Shown: piece after piece, positions 24,129-33,312 of the stretch
How the letters are laid out: each line of letters opens with the position of its first letter
How positions within the stretch are numbered: the stretch's first letter is position 1
From: Bin127 sp965243235
GTDB lineage: Bacteria > Chloroflexota > Dehalococcoidia > Lucifugimonadales > Lucifugimonadaceae
NCBI GenBank assembly: GCA_965243235.1
Contig: CBDEUI010000004.1
Span: 1,054,001-1,118,000, forward strand
Direction of reading: 5' to 3'
Length of the DNA stretch: 64,000 bases
Program-made: the position numbers and the translations under genes
The notes under the pieces: model-generated
The model's input: the letters and a program-made list of their open reading frames with translations, nothing else
Told to the model about the DNA's origin: nothing
Database searches by the model: none

Positions 24129-24980
24129 CTACCGCGAGTAGTGCGACTCTCGATCCCCCGGAAACTTACCCTCTCCCACATCCTCAACATACCTCTTCAC
24201 CGCCGCCGTAATCTCGCCGGCAAAGTCCCCGTAATGCCCCGCATGACGCGGCCTGAACGTCGGATCCAAACCCAGCATGTCGTGCAAAACCTGTATCTGA
24301 CCATCGCAGTGCGGACCCGCACCGATCCCAATCGTCGGAATACCCAATCGCCCCGTAATCTCTTTCGACAACTCCGACGGCATCAACTCCAGAACAATCG
24401 AATACGCTCCCGCACGCTCCACAGCCAGAGCATCCTCAATCACCCGATCCGCATTCTCCCCGCGCCCCTGCACACGATACCCCCCGAACGAATGTATCGA
24501 CTGCGGAGTAAAGCCAACATGCCCCATCACCGGTATCCCAGCCTCCACCAACGCCCGAATCGTCCCTTCAACCGATACTCCACCCTCCAGCTTCACCGAC
24601 TGCGCACCCCCTTCCTTCATCAGCCGCGCCGCGTTCTTGATCGCTGTCGGAACATCCGACTGATAGCTCCCAAACGGCATATCCGCAACCACAAACGCCT
24701 TCTTCGCACCCCGAGTCACCGCCGCCGTAGCCCGCACCATATCCTCAACCGTCACCGGAACCGTCGAGTCGTAACCCAGCACCACATTACCCAAACTATC
24801 CCCCACCAAAATCGCCGGAATCCCCGCACTATCAACCAACAACCCATGGTTGTAGTCGTAAGCCGTAACCATCGGAATCAACTCGCCACGAGCCTTCGCA
24901 TCCCCGAAGTAACGAACCGTCAAACGCTGTGGTGCCGCACTCATACCCCAATTATCCATAATCGAACCGTTAAACTTCAC
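24129..24980 (-). CDS. panB: 3-methyl-2-oxobutanoate hydroxymethyltransferase
   Basis: PanB adds a hydroxymethyl group from methylene-tetrahydrofolate to 2-oxoisovalerate, making ketopantoate for pantothenate and CoA. Family motifs are MVTAYDYNHGLLVDSAGIPAILVGDSLGNVVLGYDSTVPVT, VVADMPFGSYQ, VKLEGG, IPVMGHVGFTPQS and GIGAGPHCDGQIQVLHDMLGL. The length is 283 from the GTG at 24980; an ATG at 24944 (SAAPQRLTVR) also fits and would remove a 12-residue extension. No panC or panD is nearby. It is divergent from the acetamidase gene, sharing a gap of only about 35 bases. Confidence 0.95.
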   Translation of the reverse strand: MKFNGSIMDNWGMSAAPQRLTVRYFGDAKARGELIPMVTAYDYNHGLLVDSAGIPAILVGDSLGNVVLGYDSTVPVTVEDMVRATAAVTRGAKKAFVVADMPFGSYQSDVPTAIKNAARLMKEGGAQSVKLEGGVSVEGTIRALVEAGIPVMGHVGFTPQSIHSFGGYRVQGRGENADRVIEDALAVERAGAYSIVLELMPSELSKEITGRLGIPTIGIGAGPHCDGQIQVLHDMLGLDPTFRPRHAGHYGDFAGEITAAVKRYVEDVGEGKFPGDRESHYSR

Positions 24981-25015
24981 CCAGATAGCAACCCCTTCCC
25001 ATCAGAGACCATCAC

Positions 25016-25945
25016 ATGAAAACCGCAACCCGAAAAACCCTCTACTACGAACATTCCGCCGCCAACCCTGTTACTCTCCACGTCCAACCCGGCGAATGGT
25101 TCGAAGTTCAGACCCAGATGAACCGAGGCCCCGACGCCGAACTCGTCCCAGACGACATTCGAGACCTCTACAACACCTATCGCTCCGACTCCCAACCAAC
25201 CGACCGCGGTAACGCATCCTCCGGCTGTACCTTCGTTGAAGGCGCCGAACCTGGGCATATGCTCACCGTACACATCGGCGAGATTAAAACCCATCCCGTA
25301 GGATGGACCCGATACGGAGGCTCCACCGGCGCGATGCCCGGATACCTCGGCCCCTCCAACATCGGACCCCAATTCCGCATCTGCCGCATCGACGTTGAAA
25401 ACGATCAGATCATCTGGAACGACAAACTCACCTTCCCCGTAGAACCCATGCTAGGGGTAGTAGGCGTCGCACCACTCCGCGAAGCCCGGCACAACGGATG
25501 GGCAGGGCAGTGGGGCGGAAACTTCGACATCCAAGAAATCACCACTGGCGCCAAACTTCACCTACCCGTATACCACCCTGGAGCCCTCCTCCACGTCGGC
25601 GATATGCACGCCCGACAAGGCGACGGCGAAATCTGTGGCGGCGGCGGAATCGAAACCGGCGGCTCCGCCATGCTGAAGGTCGAACTCTCCCCGATGCCCG
25701 AAAACATGTGGTGGCCACGCATCGAGAACAACACCCACATAATGACGACCGGCATCGAGAAACCCGCGGAAGACGCATTCCGCATCGCACTCTCCGAGAT
25801 GATCGTCTGGCTCGAATCCGACTACGGTATGACGCAAGGCGAAGCGTTTATATTCCTAGCCCAATGCCTAGAGGCTCGTGTGACCCAATTCGTAAACCCA
25901 ACCTACTCCTACATCTGCAAAGTCAACCGCAAATACCTCGTATAA
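25016..25945 (+). CDS. Acetamidase/formamidase family protein
   Basis: This 309-residue amidohydrolase of the FmdA/AmdA family releases ammonia from small amides. The family active-site region is visible as GDMHARQGDGEICGGGGIE, together with HPVGWTRYGGSTGAMPGYLGPS and a C-terminal region ending in MTQGEAFIFLAQCLEARVTQFVNPTYSYICKV. It is the first gene of a compact same-strand set (spacers of 18, -11 and 11 bases) with a methyltransferase-like, a VOC and a class III aminotransferase gene, so it probably acts in one pathway with them. The substrate is unknown. Confidence 0.9.
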   Translation: MKTATRKTLYYEHSAANPVTLHVQPGEWFEVQTQMNRGPDAELVPDDIRDLYNTYRSDSQPTDRGNASSGCTFVEGAEPGHMLTVHIGEIKTHPVGWTRYGGSTGAMPGYLGPSNIGPQFRICRIDVENDQIIWNDKLTFPVEPMLGVVGVAPLREARHNGWAGQWGGNFDIQEITTGAKLHLPVYHPGALLHVGDMHARQGDGEICGGGGIETGGSAMLKVELSPMPENMWWPRIENNTHIMTTGIEKPAEDAFRIALSEMIVWLESDYGMTQGEAFIFLAQCLEARVTQFVNPTYSYICKVNRKYLV

Positions 25946-25963
25946 CCCCTACCAAAGACAGAC

Positions 25964-26674
25964 ATGCCAATCGTCAACTACGCCGCCGGAGAAACAAAAA
26001 CCTTCCGAGACCAGATGCTCGAAGGCATCCGACGCCGAAAATCCCGAGACCCCAACTACACCGTTGTCGACATCGGTGGACGACACAACCCGTGGGCCGA
26101 CGATGTCGTTGACGTATATGTTGACGTCTTCCCCTTCGAAACAGACAAGCGCCTATACGTGGGTGACGTGAACAGCGAAGACATCTGGCGAGAACTCGGA
26201 GCCGATGGGCCATTCGATTTCGTCATAATCTCCCATGTCTTGGAAGACATCCGTGACCCGATCACCGGCCTCAATTGGCTCCCCCGAATTGCCCACGGCG
26301 GCTTTCTAGGCCTGCCCGTGAAACACCGTGAAGTGGCAAACTCCAAATCCGGATACTGGCTCGGACAATCGCATCACTACTGGATCTTCGGCGTAAAGAA
26401 CGATGACAACGGCGATCCGATCCTCATGGTCGTCCCTAAGTGGCACTGCGTAAACTACTTCAATACCAATACGCCGTACTGCGAACCGATGGGCGAAGAG
26501 GACTCAAACCTGGGATCGAGAACCTTGGAATGGTTCGACCCGGACAAGGCAGGATACGATCGAGAACTCGGCGTCATCTGGCAAAACACCTTGCCTTTCT
26601 GGGTGCCCAATTACACCTTGATGGTGCCAGAGCAAATTGAACTATTAAGGACGGTTTTCAAAGATGGCGTCTAA
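25964..26674 (+). CDS. Methyltransferase-fold protein
   Basis: This 236-residue protein has class I methyltransferase-like signatures: VVDIGGRHNPWADD for the first strand and loop, VDVYVDVFPFETDKR for the second, and FDFVIISHVLEDIRDPITGLNWLPRIAHGGFL for strand 4 and the region after it. The cofactor loop is unusual (DIGGRHNP rather than DxGxGxG), so cofactor binding is plausible but unproven. The second half, containing GQSHHYWIFG and WFDPDKAGYD, is not recognised. It sits 18 bases after the acetamidase gene and overlaps the VOC gene by 11 bases. Confidence 0.7.
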   Translation: MPIVNYAAGETKTFRDQMLEGIRRRKSRDPNYTVVDIGGRHNPWADDVVDVYVDVFPFETDKRLYVGDVNSEDIWRELGADGPFDFVIISHVLEDIRDPITGLNWLPRIAHGGFLGLPVKHREVANSKSGYWLGQSHHYWIFGVKNDDNGDPILMVVPKWHCVNYFNTNTPYCEPMGEEDSNLGSRTLEWFDPDKAGYDRELGVIWQNTLPFWVPNYTLMVPEQIELLRTVFKDGV

Positions 26675-27026
26675 TTTCGGATTCTGGGGACTCGCCATGG
26701 ACGCTAACGACGTCGAATCGTTGGCGAGATTCTGGCGCGACGCAGCGAACTACAAAATCGAAGATTCTCACTTTCCTTACTTGGCCGTTTTGACGTCAGG
26801 CGATCCAGTCCAACCTCGCATAATCATCCTCCAAGTCCCCGAAACCAAATCTGCAAAGAACCGAGTACACATCGAATTCAAAACCGACGACCTCAAATCT
26901 GAAGCTGAGCGAATCGTCGAGTTAGGCGCAACCCTCATTGAAGAACGCGAATTCGGTGATACCCAATGGATCGTGATGCAAGACCCCGAAGGCAACGAAT
27001 TCTGCCTCGTCAACCCGGAACACTAG
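26664..27026 (+). CDS. VOC superfamily protein (glyoxalase/dioxygenase fold)
   Basis: This single 120-residue vicinal-oxygen-chelate module starts FGFWGLAMDANDVESLARFWRDA, continues with RVHIEFKTDDLKSEAERIVELGATLIEERE, and ends WIVMQDPEGNEFCLVNPEH, the family C-terminal signature with its Glu metal ligand. The specific reaction cannot be assigned. It starts inside the end of the preceding gene (11-base overlap), so translation is probably coupled. Confidence 0.85.
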   Translation: MASNFGFWGLAMDANDVESLARFWRDAANYKIEDSHFPYLAVLTSGDPVQPRIIILQVPETKSAKNRVHIEFKTDDLKSEAERIVELGATLIEEREFGDTQWIVMQDPEGNEFCLVNPEH

Positions 27027-27037
27027 GACCAGCAGCC

Positions 27038-28363
27038 ATGTCAGCGCAACAGCCCAAACGACAACGATCCCGCGAACTCATGGATCGCGCGCGTCGCGTA
27101 GTCGCCGGCGGCATCTCCTCGCAGATCAGACTCAACGAACCCGGCGGCGAACCCCTGTTCTTCGACCGATCCGAAGGTGCATTGATGTGGGACGCCGATG
27201 GCAACCTGTACATCGACTACATCCAAGGCATGGGCCCCAACATCTTCGGACACGCTCCCGAATTCGTCTCCCGCCAAGTCTCCGAAGACATGCGAAAAGG
27301 CTACGTATTCGCTGCCCAGTTCGAGCGCGAACTCGAGGTCGCAGAAATGGCCGCCGATGCCGTCCCTATCGAAGACTGCACCGTCCGTTTCGCCAGTTCG
27401 GGCACCGAGATCGACCAACTAGCCCTGAGGCTAGCACGGGGATACACCGGGAGAACAAAGTACATAAGATTCGAAGGCCACTACCACGGCTGGATGGACA
27501 GCGTCAATCACTCCGTCCACCCGCCTATCGACGAAGCTGGCAATGTTGAATCCCCGAACGTCGTAGGCGAATCAGCTGGTATGGACCCCGGTACGGCCAA
27601 CCAAGTCATCCCGTGCCAATGGAATGACATCGACCTCCTCCAAGCCGCTTTCGATCAAAACCCTGGGCAAGTCGCCGCGGTCATCATGGAGCCCATCAAC
27701 GCCAACACCAACTGCATCATGCCTGAACCCGGATATCTCGAAGCCGTCAACGAGACCGCCCATCGCCACGGCGCGCTCGTCATCTTCGACGAAGTTATAA
27801 CCGGATTCCGAGTTGCCTACGGCGGTGCCCAAGAACTTCTGGGTATAACTCCCGATCTGGCAACCTACGCCAAATCCATCGCCGCAGGATTCCCCATCGC
27901 GATGCTCGCGGGTCGCCGCGACATCATGGATGTTCTCGGCAGCGGCGAGGTCTACCACGGCGGCAGTTTCAACTCCAACGTCATGTCCATATCGGCGGCA
28001 TACGCAACATTGACCCACCTCAAATCCGAAGGCGACGCATTCTATGCCGACCTAAACCGCCGAGGACAAAGGCTGATCGACGGTCTCCGCCATGTCGCCA
28101 TGGAGGCGGAAACCGATATCCACATACAAGGCCTCGGCAGCGTCTTTGGTATCTCGTTCAATCGTAGCGGAGACATAATCCGAAACTACCGCGATCACGC
28201 CACGAAGTGCGACGATGCGCGCTACACCCAATTTGCGTCCGAGATGATGCGCGAAGGAGTCCGCCTATCGTCCAACGGACGCGTGCATATGTCGTCCGCG
28301 CATACCGATGAGCAGGTCGACCAAACCATCCAGGCAGCGGGTCAAGCACTCTCTAGCATCTGA
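27038..28363 (+). CDS. Class III aminotransferase (glutamate-1-semialdehyde aminomutase-like)
   Basis: This PLP-dependent enzyme resembles HemL. ATG 27038 follows AGGACC at suitable spacing and gives 441 residues; the open frame from 26966 overlaps the VOC gene and is rejected. Motifs are GSEGALM-like DRSEGALMWDADGNLYIDYI, ASSGTEID, YHGWMDS, the PLP-Asp loop VIFDEVITGFRVAYGGAQ and the Schiff-base Lys in TYAKSIAAGFP. True HemL tends to have GKIIGGGLP at the Lys, so this is more likely a catabolic or secondary-metabolism aminotransferase or aminomutase. It closes the acetamidase operon. Confidence 0.88.
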   Translation: MSAQQPKRQRSRELMDRARRVVAGGISSQIRLNEPGGEPLFFDRSEGALMWDADGNLYIDYIQGMGPNIFGHAPEFVSRQVSEDMRKGYVFAAQFERELEVAEMAADAVPIEDCTVRFASSGTEIDQLALRLARGYTGRTKYIRFEGHYHGWMDSVNHSVHPPIDEAGNVESPNVVGESAGMDPGTANQVIPCQWNDIDLLQAAFDQNPGQVAAVIMEPINANTNCIMPEPGYLEAVNETAHRHGALVIFDEVITGFRVAYGGAQELLGITPDLATYAKSIAAGFPIAMLAGRRDIMDVLGSGEVYHGGSFNSNVMSISAAYATLTHLKSEGDAFYADLNRRGQRLIDGLRHVAMEAETDIHIQGLGSVFGISFNRSGDIIRNYRDHATKCDDARYTQFASEMMREGVRLSSNGRVHMSSAHTDEQVDQTIQAAGQALSSI

Positions 28364-28523
28364 CCGTCAATCGCTTGAGATTGAGGTCTAGTCGTATCCC
28401 GCCTTATTGTTTCGACTCGCCGTGATTTGCCACAATCACAATCACGCATCATGACGAGTACCGTGTCGGGCTCATGGGTTGAATGGTGCAAAACGAACTC
28501 AGGATTTCGGAGAAGGACGCTTC

Positions 28524-29888
28524 ATGCAGGCAGAGTTTCAATGGGGCTCGAATTCCAATACGACTGCACCATCAAACCCTGTACGAGTGCCCCGGGACCG
28601 CGACCCGGATTCGCAACGATTCGTCGCGGCAGTCTGCGACAACTACGACGATAAAGCCGAAGTCGAGGCGATGTGCAATAAGATCAAGTCGGAGTTAGAC
28701 GGTCAATCGCCTGACACAGCAATGGTGTTCGCATCGTCGCCCAAGTATGCGGATTTCGAGCACATCTTGCCCGCAATCCACAGCAATCTCGGCCCCGACG
28801 TAGTGATCGGTTGCTCTGGTTCCGGCGTGATCGGATCGGGCCGCGAGCTAGAAACAGGACCTGGCCTATCGGTCCTCGCTGCAACCTGCGACACAGACGC
28901 GATCCAACCATTCGCCTTCAGCGACAAGCAGGCATGCGGCAAAGAAGCCACGCCGGAATCACTCGCCGATGCCATCGGAGCCGATCCCGCCGATTTTGAA
29001 AATGGCCTGATGCTGATTTTTATCGATCCATTGACCGTTTCCACCGAATACTCGCTTTCGATGCTCGACTCGGTCTATCCCTCAGTAATGAAATTCGGTG
29101 CACTCGTTAGCGGTGGCCACGAGTACGGAGAAAATCGATTATTCTTCGGAGACGAACTGCGTCACCACGGTGCCGTCGGTCTTTTGATGAAACAGAACTT
29201 CGATGCCGACACCATCGTTTCCGGAAGTGAGGAGCCCGTCGGCCCGAGCATGGTCATCACCAAATCGACTCGCAACGAAATTCACCGACTGGATGACCGC
29301 AACCCGATGGCGGTATTGGAGGACATTTTCCTGAACGCCGACCCTCTGAGCCAGATCCGGATGAAAAGGACGTTGGTGGTAGGGCTGGAATCCAGCGGCG
29401 TATTGATAGATCCCGACTACGTGATGCGCAACATCATGGATATCGACCAAGAGACTGGAGCGATGATGATTGGTGATCTGGTCGAAGAGGGTCAGGCGCT
29501 CCAGTTCCACGTTCGTGACGGTGAACTTGCATCACAACGTCTTACCCAGAACCTCGACAACTACGTGTCACACATGGTCGAACGGGGCAAGAGCATCGAT
29601 GCGATGCTGTGTTTCAACTCGGTCGCTCGCGGCTATCGAATGTTTGAGGAGGATGATCACGACGCAAAGGTCATCGCCGAGCGTTTTGGCGAAATCCCGA
29701 TGGCCGGTTTCTTCTCGAACGGCGAGATCGCTTCGCGCCGCGGTGGTTTTTCGCTTCTTGACGACGAAGAGGAATTCTCAACGCGAGTGATGGGATACTC
29801 CGACACGCTCGTCATGCTGCGCGACTTGTCCAAGCAACGTAGCTTCGGAATGGCGAGTAGCGGAGCGTCATCTTCCGCGATTAGTTAG
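28524..29888 (+). CDS. FIST domain sensor protein
   Basis: From ATG 28524, preceded by AAGGA at 7 bases, the protein is 454 residues. It has a FIST_N domain (TAMVFASSPKYADFEHILPAIHSNLGPDVVIGCSGSGVIG) and a FIST_C domain (RTLVVGLESSGVLIDPDYVMRNIMDID, AMLCFNSVARGYRMF, MAGFFSNGEIASRRGG). FIST domains are proposed small-molecule sensory modules in signal transduction. No output domain is fused and no kinase gene is adjacent. The open frame from 28479 adds 15 residues without a ribosome site. A hairpin follows the gene. Confidence 0.9.
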   Translation: MQAEFQWGSNSNTTAPSNPVRVPRDRDPDSQRFVAAVCDNYDDKAEVEAMCNKIKSELDGQSPDTAMVFASSPKYADFEHILPAIHSNLGPDVVIGCSGSGVIGSGRELETGPGLSVLAATCDTDAIQPFAFSDKQACGKEATPESLADAIGADPADFENGLMLIFIDPLTVSTEYSLSMLDSVYPSVMKFGALVSGGHEYGENRLFFGDELRHHGAVGLLMKQNFDADTIVSGSEEPVGPSMVITKSTRNEIHRLDDRNPMAVLEDIFLNADPLSQIRMKRTLVVGLESSGVLIDPDYVMRNIMDIDQETGAMMIGDLVEEGQALQFHVRDGELASQRLTQNLDNYVSHMVERGKSIDAMLCFNSVARGYRMFEEDDHDAKVIAERFGEIPMAGFFSNGEIASRRGGFSLLDDEEEFSTRVMGYSDTLVMLRDLSKQRSFGMASSGASSSAIS

Positions 29889-29897
29889 TTACCGTTC

Positions 29898-29919
29898 TCG
29901 GCGGCACAACACCCGCCGA
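29898..29919 (+). terminator. Hairpin after FIST gene
   Basis: TCGGCGG (29898-29904) pairs with CCGCCGA (29913-29919) over an 8-base loop, just after the FIST stop. No U-tract follows. Confidence 0.5.
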
Positions 29920-29967
29920 ATCGTTGTCATGTCTTCGAGGTGCCGTTGGGATTTGCGCAAAAAATTT

Positions 29968-30007
29968 TTGTAATCTATTCATATTGTGCTTGTAATCCAT
30001 TCACATT
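29968..30007 (+). promoter_or_regulatory. Paired 18-bp direct repeats (operator candidate)
   Basis: TTGTAATCTATTCATATT (29968-29985) and TTGTAATCCATTCACATT (29990-30007) differ at two positions and are 22 bases apart, about two helical turns, so a dimeric or paired regulator could bind one face. They lie in an AT-rich stretch just upstream of the DUF4143 ATPase gene. Confidence 0.55.
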
Positions 30008-30029
30008 ATGAATGATTATCATAAGCAAC

Positions 30030-31253
30030 ATGAATGAAAAAACACTCGAACGTAGAGTTGCGTCAACACTAGACGAACTGCTCAGCATCATGCCTGCGGT
30101 GGTCGTAACCGGTGCCCGACAAGCCGGTAAGAGCACGCTGGCTCAGAAACTCACATCCGAACCACGCCGTTTTCTCACGCTTGACGATTTGGATGTCCGA
30201 GAGTTCGCTGAAAATGATCCTGAGGCTCTGGTAGCCGGTCCGGAGCCGATAACCATCGACGAGGTGCAGCGGGTACCCAAACTGTTAGACGCAGTCAAGC
30301 TCGACATCGACACAAACCGACGGGCAGGCAAGTTTCTGCTCACTGGTTCGGCAAACCTCCTGCTGATGAGACAAGTCTCAGAATCGCTCGCGGGTCGTGC
30401 GAGCTACTTGACGCTTTGGCCGATGACGCGACGTGAGCAACTCGGTATCGGTAGCACAGGCATCTGGGACGGTCTTATCGATGGGCGGGATGAAGATTGG
30501 CGTGAAATCGTAACGGGGCAACCGGCAAAGCCGGAAGACTGGCGAGCACTCGCCTTGCGCGGCGGATTTCCATTGCCGGCCTTGGGACTCAGAACGCCAC
30601 GACAGCGATTGATCTGGTTTGAAGGGTACATTCGGACTTACTTGGAGAGAGACCTGCTTGAACTGTCAGCAATCTCCGCGCTGCCAGATTTCCGAAGGTT
30701 GATGCGCGCATCGTCGCTCCGGATCGGATCAGTAGTCAACCAGACGGAAATAGGTCGAGACCTAGCGATGTCTCAGCCAACAGTAGGTCGCTACCTCAAC
30801 CTGTTGGAAACGTCGTACCTCATCGTCCGAGTCAGTGCCTATGCAGTCAATCGGACGAAACGGCTGATCAAATCGCCGAAACTTTATTGGGGCGACACCG
30901 GCATAGCGTTGCATCTCGCCCAAATGTCCGAACCTGACGGCGTCCATTTGGAAAATCTGGTGTTGAGCGATCTCCTGGCGTGGCGAGACGCTCGATTAGA
31001 AACTGCCGGAATCTTCTATTGGCGGACTTCAACTGGTGAAGAGGTTGATTTCGTAATAGAAGCGGGAAATCGGTTGTTGCCAATCGAGGTCAAAGCGACG
31101 ACGCGCCCAAGATTGAGGGATGCTAGGCACCTTCGCACCTTCCGCAAGGAGTACGGTGAAAAGTCAAGGTACGGGTTGTTGTTGCATAGCGGCGACATAA
31201 CTGAATGGCTGACCTCAGATGTTCTCGCTGCACCGTGGTGGCGTGTCCTGTAG
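30030..31253 (+). CDS. AAA_14 / DUF4143 ATPase
   Basis: This roughly 407-residue ATP-binding protein has an N-terminal AAA_14 domain with Walker A VVVTGARQAGKST, then TLDDLDVREFA, TIDEVQRVPKLLDAVK and LLTGSANLLLM. The DUF4143 C-terminal half contains FEGYIRTYLERDLLEL, a helix-turn-helix-like segment NQTEIGRDLAMSQPTVGRYLNLLE, and a nuclease-like GEEVDFVIEAGNRLLPIEVKA core. The function of this widespread accessory family is poorly defined. ATG 30030 (MNEKTLERR) is chosen over 30012. Direct repeats upstream suggest dedicated regulation. Confidence 0.9.
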   Translation: MNEKTLERRVASTLDELLSIMPAVVVTGARQAGKSTLAQKLTSEPRRFLTLDDLDVREFAENDPEALVAGPEPITIDEVQRVPKLLDAVKLDIDTNRRAGKFLLTGSANLLLMRQVSESLAGRASYLTLWPMTRREQLGIGSTGIWDGLIDGRDEDWREIVTGQPAKPEDWRALALRGGFPLPALGLRTPRQRLIWFEGYIRTYLERDLLELSAISALPDFRRLMRASSLRIGSVVNQTEIGRDLAMSQPTVGRYLNLLETSYLIVRVSAYAVNRTKRLIKSPKLYWGDTGIALHLAQMSEPDGVHLENLVLSDLLAWRDARLETAGIFYWRTSTGEEVDFVIEAGNRLLPIEVKATTRPRLRDARHLRTFRKEYGEKSRYGLLLHSGDITEWLTSDVLAAPWWRVL

Positions 31254-31279
31254 CGCGCGTGGCATGCTTCGACATTGTT

Positions 31280-32368
31280 TCACAACTCGTCGAACGGTCG
31301 CACAACATCAATCACCGACGATACTCGTCTCAATGACGAGTTCAAGAATTTCGCATCGACATCCGTTGGACAACTCGTCGTCGCGCAGATCACATAGTTG
31401 GCGAACGTCCCCAAAAGCGCGAGCATTATGTCGCGCCGAAACGGTAAGAATGGGTAGTCGGATCGGATGTCGTCTGACAATGCCGAGTAGTAATCTGCGA
31501 CGAGCCTCTCGAAGTTGCCTCGGGCATTCTCAGGTGACATAGTGGTCGAAAGAAACTTCGCGACATCGCTGCTTGCACCGCTGTATACCGCGTCTTGCCA
31601 ATCTATCAGCACAGGAGTGGGAGGATCTTCAGTCCTGCGCAACATCATGTTGGCAGTATGCAGATCCCCATGCGTAAGGGTTCGTGGTCGATCATCTAGT
31701 TCATTAAGAACCTCCACGATGTTGTCAGCAAGATAATCTGCGACCTCGTCCACAGTCGCAGTGTTCCACGGATGCAGGACTGTTGAGCTAGTCAGTATTT
31801 TCCAATTTGGCGCGAACAGTTCAACGTCTTCGTCGAAAATGTCCGCCCGGAACCCGTCGCGCATCCACCAATTGGTACCCAGTGACTTATCGCCCCAATA
31901 GCGTGAGTGGACCTCAGCGAGATCTGACAGCGCGCGGCTAATGGTCTCTAGGGTGAACTCTTCGCGTTTAGGCAATTCGCCTAGATCTTCCACTAACAGT
32001 GCGGTTGTCTGAGATTCCGGATCGTAGAGTGCAGCGAGAATACACGGCTGAAACCCGCCTTGCATATCCCGAAGCAGATTGTAGACCTCCAATTCACGCA
32101 CGTAAACTCCGCTAGCGGCCTCCTCATAGCGGTCCGTGGGCAATTTGGATGGGATCTTAACGATCGCACGGGATAACGTATCGCCACTGCCGGCAATCTC
32201 GACCCGGAACACCTGCGACTTCTGCGGATTTCCACCGACGAGTGAGTCGTAGGACTTGACAGTTGCGCAAGCAAATCCCGCAATAGTCAACAGCTCTTCG
32301 CCGACCGACGTAGGGTCGCCCGTTTCGGCGGCATGCTGAATGAGTGTGGTGAGTTGTGTTTGTGACAT
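31280..32368 (-). CDS. APH/ecdysteroid-kinase-like phosphotransferase
   Basis: This 362-residue protein has a protein-kinase-like fold of the aminoglycoside phosphotransferase superfamily. The catalytic loop is THGDLHTANMML with Asp and Asn in place, and the metal motif is VLIDWQDAVYSGASSDVAKFL. The N-lobe has SRAIVKIPSK (ATP Lys) and ELEVYNLLRD (Glu). The overall pattern is closer to the EcKL/DUF1679-like small-molecule kinases than to resistance enzymes. The substrate is unknown. It is transcribed divergently from an SDR gene. Confidence 0.85.
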   Translation of the reverse strand: MSQTQLTTLIQHAAETGDPTSVGEELLTIAGFACATVKSYDSLVGGNPQKSQVFRVEIAGSGDTLSRAIVKIPSKLPTDRYEEAASGVYVRELEVYNLLRDMQGGFQPCILAALYDPESQTTALLVEDLGELPKREEFTLETISRALSDLAEVHSRYWGDKSLGTNWWMRDGFRADIFDEDVELFAPNWKILTSSTVLHPWNTATVDEVADYLADNIVEVLNELDDRPRTLTHGDLHTANMMLRRTEDPPTPVLIDWQDAVYSGASSDVAKFLSTTMSPENARGNFERLVADYYSALSDDIRSDYPFLPFRRDIMLALLGTFANYVICATTSCPTDVDAKFLNSSLRRVSSVIDVVRPFDEL

Positions 32369-32457
32369 GCGATATCGTCCCTCAAGGGTCCCCGCCGACG
32401 CTCAATGGTGTGGCTATATCATCACACGCAAGCAAATCACTTGGAGGTAAAAGTTCT

Positions 32458-33312
32458 ATGGCAAGATTCGAAGGGAAAGCGGCATTGATCACCGGCGGCG
32501 CATTGGGCATCGGTGGAGCAACCGCAAGGCGGCTAGCGGCAGAAGGCGCAAGCGTGCTTATAGCCGACATCGACGATGATGCCGCTGCCGCAAACGTGGA
32601 ACGCATCGCCGACGCTGGTGGTATCGCCGTCGCATCCCACATCGATGTATCTTCGTCCGACGACTGTCGACAAATGGTTGACGATACGATTGGCGCTTTC
32701 GGTCGCCTAGACATCTTGGTTCAGAACGCGTTCAGCGTCATCGCTGGCGAATCTCGCATTCACGGGGACGCGCTGAGCGTCGAAGAAGAGGACTGGGACT
32801 ACGGCATCGACGTGCTCGTGAAGGCGTTGTACCTCGGCGCTAAACATGCGGTCCCGCACATGCGATCCGTAGGTGGAGGATCGATCATCAATCTTGCGTC
32901 CGTACATTCTTATCTTCAGGAGACAGGGATGCTGGTGTATGAGACGGGAAAGGCTGCTGTAGTTGGCCTAACCCGCCAGTTGGCGGTTCAGTACGGCCCG
33001 GACGGCATCCGCGCCAACGCCATCGGTCCCGGTCACATCGTTGGCGAAGGTCTTGCCGAGATGTGGGCGCAAAACCCCACAGGTCATGCGTTTTTCGCCG
33101 ATCAATACCCTTTGAGACGGACTGGCAAACCCGAAGAGATCGCTGCAGGCATCGCCTTTCTATGTTCGGATGACGCTTCTTTCATCACGGGTCACACGTT
33201 GATGATCGATGGCGGGTTGACCGTGCAGCTCCAAGAGAAGTTCGGATTGCGGCAAGCCCACTATGCTCTCCAGAATCCCGATGACAACTTCACATTTGGT
33301 GCGCTGGATTAA
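32458..33312 (+). CDS. Short-chain dehydrogenase/reductase
   Basis: ATG 32458 has GGAGG nine bases upstream and gives 284 residues; the open frame from 32356 is rejected. SDR motifs are TGGALGIGGATARRLA for NAD(P) binding, DIDDD at the end of strand 2, and catalytic Tyr161/Lys165 in YETGK. It ends DGGLTVQLQEKFG. The Asp after strand 2 suggests NAD rather than NADP. Its stop overlaps the convergent nitroreductase stop by four bases. The substrate is unknown. Confidence 0.9.
   Translation: MARFEGKAALITGGALGIGGATARRLAAEGASVLIADIDDDAAAANVERIADAGGIAVASHIDVSSSDDCRQMVDDTIGAFGRLDILVQNAFSVIAGESRIHGDALSVEEEDWDYGIDVLVKALYLGAKHAVPHMRSVGGGSIINLASVHSYLQETGMLVYETGKAAVVGLTRQLAVQYGPDGIRANAIGPGHIVGEGLAEMWAQNPTGHAFFADQYPLRRTGKPEEIAAGIAFLCSDDASFITGHTLMIDGGLTVQLQEKFGLRQAHYALQNPDDNFTFGALD

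Noticed and set aside
23682..25019. 445-residue plus-strand open frame
   Set aside because: It runs through the RNA candidate and then antisense through panB. The composition is Arg/His/Pro-rich shadow sequence, and the frame is not kept in the second copy of the element.
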